9,224 nucleotides of DNA, taken from an uncultured Ruminococcus sp. (GTDB lineage Bacteria > Bacillota > Clostridia > Oscillospirales > Ruminococcaceae). Below the pieces are notes generated by a model. It had not been told where the DNA came from and did not search any database. It saw only the letters and a list, made by a program, of their open reading frames with translations. The stretch is from NCBI GenBank assembly GCA_947177715.1, contig CAMWVM010000047.1, positions 1 through 9,224 on the forward strand. Direction: 5' to 3'. Made by a program: the position numbers and the translations under genes. Below, piece after piece: positions 1 to 5,441 of the stretch (positions within the stretch are counted from its first letter, which is position 1; each line of letters begins with the position of its first letter).

Positions 1-245
1 CCATAGAAAAAGGTGATGTTCTTGGCAAAATGACACTTGAATACAATGGTGAGGTGCTTAGTACAATTAACTTGGTTGCTACAAGTTCAGTAGAATGCGA
101 TGAATTCTCTGCAAAGCTTCATGTAGCAGTTTCATTCTTTCATTCCACAGCTTTTATGTTTGCTATTGTAATTATAATACTGATTATTTTTATTTACACT
201 GCTGTTCATGCAATTAGAAAGCATATGAAATACATAAAAAAATAA
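1..245 (+). CDS. D-alanyl-D-alanine carboxypeptidase-like protein, C-terminal fragment
   Basis: Only the last 80 codons are present; the gene enters from the left edge and its reading frame starts at base 3. The fragment begins IEKGDVLGKMTLEYNGEVL and continues INLVATSSVE, which resembles the small beta-rich C-terminal domain of clostridial penicillin-binding-protein-5-type DD-carboxypeptidases (DacA/DacF-like). Those enzymes trim the terminal D-Ala from peptidoglycan stem peptides outside the membrane. A hydrophobic stretch of about 20 residues (AFMFAIVIIILIIFIYTAV) followed by a basic tail (RKHMKYIKK) is seen near the end and fits a single C-terminal membrane anchor. The catalytic SxxK, SxN and KTG motifs would lie upstream and cannot be seen, so whether the enzyme is active is unknown. 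It ends just before a bidirectional terminator and converges on the glycosylase-like gene. The family call rests on the C-terminal domain and anchor only. Confidence 0.65.
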   Translation, partial: IEKGDVLGKMTLEYNGEVLSTINLVATSSVECDEFSAKLHVAVSFFHSTAFMFAIVIIILIIFIYTAVHAIRKHMKYIKK

Positions 246-249
246 AATA

Positions 250-276
250 AAAGCCTGACAACCGTTGTCAGGCTTT
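250..276. terminator. Bidirectional intrinsic terminator
   Basis: A perfect 12-bp inverted repeat (250-261 with 265-276) closes a 3-nt loop, CCG. The core stem AAGCCTGACAA/TTGTCAGGCTT is GC-rich for this region. T-rich sequence follows on both strands: TTTCAAAATTTTTA on +, and TTTTATTTTATTTTTTTA on - (complement of about 232-249). It sits between two convergent genes, so it probably ends both the + strand carboxypeptidase transcript and the - strand glycosylase-like transcript. Confidence 0.88.
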
Positions 277-295
277 CAAAATTTTTATGTGGGTT

Positions 296-889
296 TTACT
301 TGATTATTTCTAACATAGTTGCAATGTCCTCGGTTGCCATTGTTACTTTTGACTTTTCGATTAAAATATTTCCCCCTGTCATTATGTATGACGGCATTAC
401 CCTAATATCCCCATAATAGATTTCACTATTCCGCAATTTATAGGTGGAAATGGCGGGAATAACATTTTTCTTTGTTGACTTTTTCGTAATCATGTTAAAG
501 GCTTTCTTTGCAACATCACCCATAAGCATAATAACCTTTATATTGGGGAATAAAGAAAGCTCTGCTTCTAAATAGGGCAAACTATTTTCAATACTGCTTT
601 TGCCAATGGCATATTCTGTCTTTGGGATTTTTAGGGCATTTGTGATATAGATACCCATTTGTAATATGTCTTGTATGGATTTAACCTCTGTTCCCGCTCC
701 TTGCAAAAGAGGAATAGTTGTTTTCAGATAATCAGCGTCGGGGATTCCATAAAAATCCTGTAAGGGGTCAGAAGGAACAACTTCATTTATCATAATTGCC
801 TTAATCGTAAGTGGGTCAATATCAATGTTGTTTAGATATATACCGTTTGTTATACCTACTTTTGTTTCAAGTTCTTTTTTTATATTCAT
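296..889 (-). CDS. Uracil-DNA glycosylase superfamily protein (divergent)
   Basis: A 197-residue protein, the usual size for a single-domain member of the uracil-DNA glycosylase superfamily. Visible family-like blocks in order: INEVVPSDPLQDFYG (34-48) at the position of the catalytic motif A; GIYITNALKIPK (79-90), like the YITNxxK segment of family 4/5 enzymes; IKVIMLMGDVAKKAF (117-131), like the conserved strand and G-x-x-A helix; and VMPSYIMTGGN (164-174) where motif B (HPS-type) is expected. The usual motif B histidine is replaced by Met, so base-excision activity on uracil is not assured; another nucleobase or DNA-binding role is possible. I see no FeS cysteine set. The ATG at 889 has AAAGGAG at 894-900 (minus strand) and overlaps the stop of the WYL remnant by ATGA. 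It appears to be the last gene of a minus-strand unit ending at the 250-276 terminator. Confidence 0.6.
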   Translation of the reverse strand: MNIKKELETKVGITNGIYLNNIDIDPLTIKAIMINEVVPSDPLQDFYGIPDADYLKTTIPLLQGAGTEVKSIQDILQMGIYITNALKIPKTEYAIGKSSIENSLPYLEAELSLFPNIKVIMLMGDVAKKAFNMITKKSTKKNVIPAISTYKLRNSEIYYGDIRVMPSYIMTGGNILIEKSKVTMATEDIATMLEIIK

Positions 890-1068
890 AATTCTCCTTT
901 ATGATGATATCTTGCAGCTTCATGTTTTGCTTTCAATGTTTGACGAATGGATTTATGTCGAATTATTGTCACTTTGTCTCCGAATGACATAAGAAAATCA
1001 TATAGCCAATTATTTTCTGGCAAAGTGAGTTTAACAGTATATCCGTTTTCATTTACTTTTGAATTGCT
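886..1068 (-). pseudogene. Remnant of a WYL-domain transcriptional regulator (C-terminus only)
   Basis: The stretch between the glycosylase-like gene and the AI-2E gene is not empty. On the minus strand it reads open for 60 codons to a TGA at 886-888. The segment YTVKLTLPENNWLYDFLMSFGD (split by me: YTVKLTLPEN, NWLYDFLMSFGD), then IRQTLKAKHEAARY, matches the pattern of the C-terminal extension (WCX) of WYL-domain HTH regulators. The frame opens at a TGA at 1069-1071 and has no suitable start codon or ribosome binding site; the HTH, the WYL core and most of the protein are missing. Its 5' end overlaps the last 16 bases of the AI-2E gene. The stop overlaps the next ATG (ATGA), showing it was once translationally coupled to the glycosylase-like gene. 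I read it as a 5'-truncated pseudogene left by a deletion or rearrangement. Recognition of the family is by eye. Confidence 0.7.
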
Positions 1069-2330
1069 TCATTCGCCTCTTCAATCGGGGGAATTTCTAT
1101 TTTGGACAACTCTTCAGGTGTAAGCGGTATATGTTTTTCTCGTTCAATTCCCAAAAGCTTTTTGTGATCTCCTTTATAATAGACTGTAGATAAAGGCAGC
1201 TTTTTTTTCTTTAACTTATTCTCTATATTACCTCTTGTAAGACTATAAATAAGTGCAAACGCCGGAACAGACACAAGCATACCTATAAATCCGAAAAGTC
1301 CTCCGCCTATAAACAAAGATATCATTACCCATATAGCAGGTAAACCAGTTGAATCACCGAGAATTTTAGGCCCGAGAATATTTCCGTCAAACTGCTGAAT
1401 AAGAAAAATTATAATTAAAAACCAAATAACTTTTTTAGGTTCAACAAGTAAGATTAGAAATGCCGAAGGAACCGCTCCAATAAAAGGACCGAAAAACGGT
1501 ATTATATTTGTTACTCCAACAATCACGCTTATAAGAATATTATAAGGAATATTAACTATTGTAAGAACTATAAAACATAAAAAACCGACTATAATAGAAT
1601 CTACTATTTTTCCAGTCAAAAAACCTGAGAATACTTTATTTGCCTGATTTCCAAATCTAAAAATTTTACCACAGGTAGATTTCTTCATATTTGCAAACAT
1701 TATTTTTTTCAGCTGTGCAATTAAGGTTTCTTTACTGAAAAGCAGATATATTGATAAAATAAATCCAAGGACGAAGTTTTTGATCAGATTTACAAAGCTA
1801 AGTGCTCCTGAAAGGATGTTTTCAAGCATTGGCTGCAATTTTCCCAAGTCTGTACCGAATTCAACAAGTTTTTCAGAAATAACAGTTCCTATTTTCGGAT
1901 AATTAGCGAATAGTTTATTAATCCATTCCTGACTTTTATCAATAATTACAGAAAAGTTATTTATAATGTCATTAATACTATTTATAATTTCAGGTACGAC
2001 TATTGAAATTATTCCGCCAACAATTCCAAGAAAAATTAACGAACTGAATGTTACAGATAATGCCCTAAGCCATTTTCTTTTGGATGCTTTCTGTGGCTTT
2101 TTTATAATTTTTTTATTTACAACATGCTCAAATGTAACCATAATAGGATTAACAAGAAAGGCGATAACAAATCCCCAGATTACCGGAAGTAATACTGTAA
2201 AAATTGCTGAAAGGACATTCAGAATTGTTTGAAATTTGAAAATTGCAACAACCAGTAAAAGATTAATAGCAATTACTAAAACCGCATAGAGTGCAATCGT
2301 ATTATACTTTTTATTAGTATGAAGCTTCAT
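1053..2330 (-). CDS. AI-2E family transporter (PerM/TqsA-like membrane protein)
   Basis: A 425-residue polytopic membrane protein of the AI-2E transporter family (formerly UPF0118, PF01594). Members export small molecules or ions; the name comes from E. coli TqsA and autoinducer-2, but most clostridial members have no proven substrate. Hydrophobic segments lie at about 11-31, 39-62, 92-113, 182-198, 245-260, 264-296, 300-312 and 330-364, with a long soluble loop at about 114-180, as usual for the family. The C-terminal half has the hallmark blocks NIIPFFGPFIGAVPS (275-289), QQFDGNILGPKILG (312-325) and a glycine-rich FIGGGLFGFIGMLVSVP (340-356). The tail of about 60 residues is basic, then acidic. 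The ATG at 2330 follows AAAAAGGAGC (minus strand, 2336-2345) at good spacing, with a consensus-like promoter upstream. No terminator follows its stop, so transcription probably continues into the WYL remnant and glycosylase-like gene. Confidence 0.9.
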   Translation of the reverse strand: MKLHTNKKYNTIALYAVLVIAINLLLVVAIFKFQTILNVLSAIFTVLLPVIWGFVIAFLVNPIMVTFEHVVNKKIIKKPQKASKRKWLRALSVTFSSLIFLGIVGGIISIVVPEIINSINDIINNFSVIIDKSQEWINKLFANYPKIGTVISEKLVEFGTDLGKLQPMLENILSGALSFVNLIKNFVLGFILSIYLLFSKETLIAQLKKIMFANMKKSTCGKIFRFGNQANKVFSGFLTGKIVDSIIVGFLCFIVLTIVNIPYNILISVIVGVTNIIPFFGPFIGAVPSAFLILLVEPKKVIWFLIIIFLIQQFDGNILGPKILGDSTGLPAIWVMISLFIGGGLFGFIGMLVSVPAFALIYSLTRGNIENKLKKKKLPLSTVYYKGDHKKLLGIEREKHIPLTPEELSKIEIPPIEEANEAIQK

Positions 2331-2375
2331 GTTTCGCTCCTTTTTATATATTTTATTATTTAATTAGTTAAATTT

Positions 2376-2404
2376 ATTATACACCATTAAAAATAATATT
2401 GCAA
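2376..2404 (-). promoter_or_regulatory. Sigma-A promoter for the AI-2E unit
   Basis: On the minus strand TTGCAA (complement of 2399-2404) and TATAAT (complement of 2376-2381) are separated by exactly 17 bases. The -10 box is perfect and the -35 matches TTGACA at four of six positions. The start of the AI-2E gene lies about 45 bases downstream. It is divergent from the trp promoter, with about 60 bases between the two -35 boxes. Confidence 0.7.
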
Positions 2405-2463
2405 TATAATAAAAACTAATAATTTCTTATATGCAAAGTTTACAATTTATTAACAATGTCGTA

Positions 2464-2492
2464 TTGACAATTATTTGGTTATAGAATATAAT
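2464..2492 (+). promoter_or_regulatory. Consensus sigma-A promoter of the trp operon
   Basis: TTGACA (2464-2469) and TATAAT (2487-2492) are both perfect consensus hexamers with the ideal 17-base spacer. Transcription should start near 2499, giving a leader of about 345 nt before trpE. A promoter this strong fits a gene set controlled mainly by T-box termination rather than by weak initiation. A 9-bp inverted repeat overlaps its -10 box. Confidence 0.9.
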
Positions 2493-2509
2493 ATTAATAA
2501 ATTAATATT
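2490..2509. repeat. Perfect 9-bp inverted repeat over the trp -10 box and start site
   Basis: AATATTAAT (2490-2498), AA, ATTAATATT (2501-2509): two perfect arms with a 2-base centre, 20 bases in all. It overlaps the last three bases of the -10 box and covers the expected start site. The position suits an operator, but the composition is entirely A and T, so chance occurrence in an AT-rich region is a real possibility. No candidate repressor gene is in the window. Confidence 0.5.
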
Positions 2510-2800
2510 TGAAATCCGTTGAGCAAAAGTAAGTAGCTTTTTGGATTGTTTCAGAGAGCCGATGGTTGGTGAGAATCGGTACATGAAGAACAAGTGAATG
2601 GATTTGTGAGGAGCAATGTGAAAATTCTGTTGAATTAGTATCATTCGCCGTGTTTCCTACGTTAGTGTGACAGGATATTGATTTTCTTCATTTGAAATGC
2701 GTATCTGTGAGCCGATGAATTTCATCGGGAATTTGGGTGGCACCACGGTGGTTCTATCGTCCCATAGCTTTTAGCTATAGTGATGATGGGCCTTTTTTTT
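2499..2800 (+). promoter_or_regulatory. T-box riboswitch, tRNA-Trp specific (trp leader)
   Basis: The leader carries T-box landmarks in order. Stem I has the AGTAAGTAG 5' segment (2528-2536), the AGAGAG element (2553-2558), a distal helix CCGAT/ATCGG (2559-2563 with 2575-2579) and a specifier region GAA-TGG-A (2596-2602), whose UGG codon at 2599-2601 reads tryptophan. A CGCCGT...ACGTTA block follows (2647-2665). A strong hairpin CCGATGA/TCATCGG (2712-2718 with 2722-2728) fits stem III, and the T-box itself is GGGTGGCACCACGG (2735-2748). The bulge UGGC (2738-2741) can pair with a tRNA ending GCCA, which fits the G73 discriminator of bacterial tRNA-Trp. Antiterminator pairing: TGGG (2734-2737) with CCCA (2761-2764), and ACC (2742-2744) with GGT (2750-2752). 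Uncharged tRNA-Trp should stabilise it and permit transcription of the operon; charged tRNA leaves the terminator to form. Confidence 0.93.
2750..2800 (+). terminator. Regulated intrinsic terminator of the T-box leader
   Basis: A hairpin formed by ATAGCT/AGCTAT (2764-2769 with 2773-2778, loop TTT) is extended, past a small internal loop, by ATCGTC/GATGAT (2756-2761 with 2782-2787, one G-U pair). It is followed by GGGCC and eight T residues (2793-2800). An alternative outer pairing is CCCAT (2761-2765) with ATGGG (2786-2790). Either form uses the CGTCCC that the antiterminator needs, so the two structures exclude each other. Confidence 0.85.
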
Positions 2801-2843
2801 ATTGTTATTTAAACTATTTACTATTATTACAGGAGGTAAAAAT

Positions 2844-4319
2844 ATGCTATATCCATCAATCGAACAGGTAAGAGATTTATTGAAAGAATATAAAACTGTT
2901 CCTACGTTTTATGAGCTTCTTATGGACTCTTACACCCCTATTCAACTATTTAATTGTCTGCATGAAGCTTATGAAAACTGCTTTATTCTTGAATCTGTAG
3001 ACAACAAGGATCAATGGGGCAGATATTCATATGTAGGAATTAATCCTCGTGCTGAAATTACACTTAAAAATCATGTTGCAACAGTAACATATCAAGGTTG
3101 TGAACCCCAAAAAATTCAAGTAGATAATCCCATTGAATTTTTCTCTGAAATAATTGAAGATCACAAAGCTCCCAAGTTTAACAATCGTCCTAAATTAACC
3201 GGTGGTCTTATTGGTTATTTTGCTTACGACATGGTAAGGTATTTTGAAAAGACACTTGTTAATCCTCCGAAGGATGATTTGGAAATGCCAGATGCGAGTT
3301 TACATCTATTTGAGGAATTGGTAGCATATGATCACTTAAGCAACAAGGCTGTTATTATTTTAAACATTAATGCTGATGACAATCTTGAAAAGAAATATGC
3401 TGAATGTGAAAAAAGAAAAGATGAAATCATTGAGATTCTCAGAAACTATACTCCTAAACAGAGAAATCATTCTAAAACTAATGAAAATATTACTGTAAAA
3501 TCAAATATTACAAAAGAACGTTATCTTAAAAATGTAGAGATAGCTAAAGAATATATTAAAGATGGAGATATATTTCAAATCGTGCCATCACAGAGATTTG
3601 AGGTTGATAATCCACCTGATAGCTTTGATGTTTACAGAATGCTCAGATCAACTAATCCATCACCATATCTATATTATTTCTCACACAAGGATTATGCAAT
3701 AGCAGGAGCTTCACCTGAAATGCTTGTTTCTGTAAATGATGGAACGGTAATTACAAGACCTATCGCTGGAACAATTAAACGTGGTGAAACACATGATGAA
3801 GATGCAAAAAATGAACAGCAGCTTATAAATGATCCTAAGGAACGTTCGGAGCACACAATGCTTGTAGATTTAGGAAGAAATGATATTGGAAAGGTATCAG
3901 ATTTTGGTTCTGTTCAAGTAACTGACTACATGATAGTTGAACGTTATTCAAAAGTAATGCATCTTGTTTCAAACGTCAAGGGCAAGCTTAGAGATGATAA
4001 AAAACCGCTTGACGCTCTGATGGCAGTACTTCCCGCAGGAACACTTTCTGGTGCTCCAAAAGTAAGAGCTATGGAAATCATAGACGAGCTTGAAACTACA
4101 AAGCGAGGATTATATGGTGGAACTGTTGGATATCTTGCTTTTGATGGCAGTATTGACACATGCATAGCTATAAGAACAGTATTATTTAAAAATAACAAAG
4201 CATATGTTCAAGCTGGAGGCGGTGTTGTTGCAGACAGTATTCCCGAAAATGAATATCAAGAATCAGTTAACAAATCAATGGCAGTAATAAACGCAATCAA
4301 AGAAGCTGCTAAGCTATAA
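2844..4319 (+). CDS. trpE: Anthranilate synthase component I
   Basis: TrpE (491 aa, normal length) converts chorismate plus ammonia, delivered by TrpG, to anthranilate and pyruvate, the first committed step of tryptophan synthesis. The N-terminal domain carries the LES-type feedback element (ILESVDNKDQWGRYS, 48-62) and NPSPYLYYF is at 271-279; in characterised TrpE proteins these regions bind the inhibitor tryptophan, so feedback sensitivity is expected. The C-terminal chorismate-binding domain shows PIAGTIKRG (306-314), ERSEHTMLVDLGRND (333-347), PAGTLSGAPK (397-406) and AGGGVVADSIPENEYQES (457-474). I chose the ATG at 2844 because AGGAGG lies at 2831-2836 with 7-base spacing. An in-frame TTG at 2802 would add 14 residues but sits next to the terminator T-run and has no ribosome binding site. 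First gene after the T-box; its glutaminase partner is two genes downstream, past trpS. Confidence 0.97.
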   Translation: MLYPSIEQVRDLLKEYKTVPTFYELLMDSYTPIQLFNCLHEAYENCFILESVDNKDQWGRYSYVGINPRAEITLKNHVATVTYQGCEPQKIQVDNPIEFFSEIIEDHKAPKFNNRPKLTGGLIGYFAYDMVRYFEKTLVNPPKDDLEMPDASLHLFEELVAYDHLSNKAVIILNINADDNLEKKYAECEKRKDEIIEILRNYTPKQRNHSKTNENITVKSNITKERYLKNVEIAKEYIKDGDIFQIVPSQRFEVDNPPDSFDVYRMLRSTNPSPYLYYFSHKDYAIAGASPEMLVSVNDGTVITRPIAGTIKRGETHDEDAKNEQQLINDPKERSEHTMLVDLGRNDIGKVSDFGSVQVTDYMIVERYSKVMHLVSNVKGKLRDDKKPLDALMAVLPAGTLSGAPKVRAMEIIDELETTKRGLYGGTVGYLAFDGSIDTCIAIRTVLFKNNKAYVQAGGGVVADSIPENEYQESVNKSMAVINAIKEAAKL

Positions 4320-4336
4320 TTACAGGAGGATTAAAT

Positions 4337-5422
4337 ATGTCTAATACAGAAAAAGAAATAATTCTTACAGGTGACCGTCCAACGGGACCTTTACATCTGG
4401 GACACTTTGTTGGATCACTCAATAATAGAGTGAAATTGCAGAACACAGGGAAATATCATCAATTCGTTATGATTGCTGACTTACAGGCTCTTACAGACAA
4501 CGCTGAAAATCCTGAGAAAATCAGACAAAATATTCTCGAAGTAACGCTTGATTATTTGGCTGCCGGATTAGAACCTGACAAAACAACATTTTTTGTACAA
4601 TCTCACGTACCAGCACTTTATGAACTTCCGATGTATTATTCGAATCTTGTTACAATGTCAAGGCTTGAAAGGAATCCAACAATAAAAGCTGAAATTAAAC
4701 TAAGAAATTTTGAAAGAAATTTGCCAGTTGGATTTATGACATATCCTATCAGCCAGGCAGCAGATATCACTGCATTTAAAGCAAAATTTGTACCAGTTGG
4801 GGAAGATCAGCTGCCTATGCTTGAACAGACACGAGAAATAGTGTCAGCTTTTAATAGAATTTATAAATGTGAAATTCTTGTTGAACCACAAGCTATATTA
4901 CCAGACAACGAAGCTTGCTGTAGACTTGTTGGTACAGACGGCGGAACAAAAATGAGTAAGTCATTAGGAAATTGTATTTATCTAAAAGATGATGAAAAGA
5001 CAATTAAGCAGAAAGTAATGTCAATGTTCACGGATCCAACACACATTAATGTTTCTGATCCTGGACATACAGAGAACAATCCTGTATTTATTTATCTTGA
5101 TGCATTCAGTAATGATGATATGTTTGCTGAATATCTTCCTGAATATAAGAACCTTGAGGAATTGAAAGAACATTACAGACGTGGCGGATTAGGTGATATG
5201 AAAGTTAAGAAATTTCTTAATAATGTAATGCAAGAAATGCTTAAGCCTATTCGTGAACGCAGAGAAGAATATGCAAAGGATAAATCTGCACTTTTAGAAA
5301 TTCTGAGAAAGGGCACTGAACATGCCATAGAAATTTCAAATAAAACGGTTGATGAAGTTAGAAATGCTATTGGTATTAACTATTTTAGTGATCAGAGCTT
5401 TAAGGATAATTTTATAGATTAA
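4337..5422 (+). CDS. trpS: Tryptophanyl-tRNA synthetase
   Basis: TrpRS (361 aa) is a cytoplasmic class Ic aminoacyl-tRNA synthetase that activates tryptophan with ATP and charges tRNA-Trp. The Rossmann fold has the HIGH-type motif PLHLGH (18-23) after TGDRPTG (11-17), and the KMSKS loop is exact (205-209, in GGTKMSKSLGN). VPVGEDQLPMLEQTREI (152-168) is the usual nucleotide and substrate region. The blocks TGDRPTG and LERNPTIKAEI (110-120) recall the streptococcal-type bacterial TrpRS more than the Bacillus/E. coli type, judged from memory. The ATG follows AGGAGG (4324-4329), 17 bases after trpE. Its place between trpE and trpGD puts charging under the same T-box that senses uncharged tRNA-Trp, a direct feedback loop. 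The protein contains no tryptophan residue. No separate promoter or terminator is seen around it. Confidence 0.97.
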   Translation: MSNTEKEIILTGDRPTGPLHLGHFVGSLNNRVKLQNTGKYHQFVMIADLQALTDNAENPEKIRQNILEVTLDYLAAGLEPDKTTFFVQSHVPALYELPMYYSNLVTMSRLERNPTIKAEIKLRNFERNLPVGFMTYPISQAADITAFKAKFVPVGEDQLPMLEQTREIVSAFNRIYKCEILVEPQAILPDNEACCRLVGTDGGTKMSKSLGNCIYLKDDEKTIKQKVMSMFTDPTHINVSDPGHTENNPVFIYLDAFSNDDMFAEYLPEYKNLEELKEHYRRGGLGDMKVKKFLNNVMQEMLKPIRERREEYAKDKSALLEILRKGTEHAIEISNKTVDEVRNAIGINYFSDQSFKDNFID

Positions 5423-5441
5423 TAAGTATGGAGGAATCACA

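Noticed and set aside
1966..2232. Open frame of 88 codons on the + strand within the AI-2E gene
   Set aside because: Antisense to a well-supported membrane-protein gene, with no promoter or recognisable product of its own.
2499..2800. Ribosome-mediated attenuation with a Trp-rich leader peptide, or a TRAP-binding leader
   Set aside because: No short open frame with consecutive Trp codons and no run of regularly spaced GAG/TAG triplets was found; the T-box elements explain the leader.
2802..2843. In-frame upstream TTG that would lengthen TrpE by 14 residues
   Set aside because: It lies directly after the terminator T-run, has no ribosome binding site, and the added residues do not resemble TrpE; the ATG at 2844 has AGGAGG at ideal spacing.
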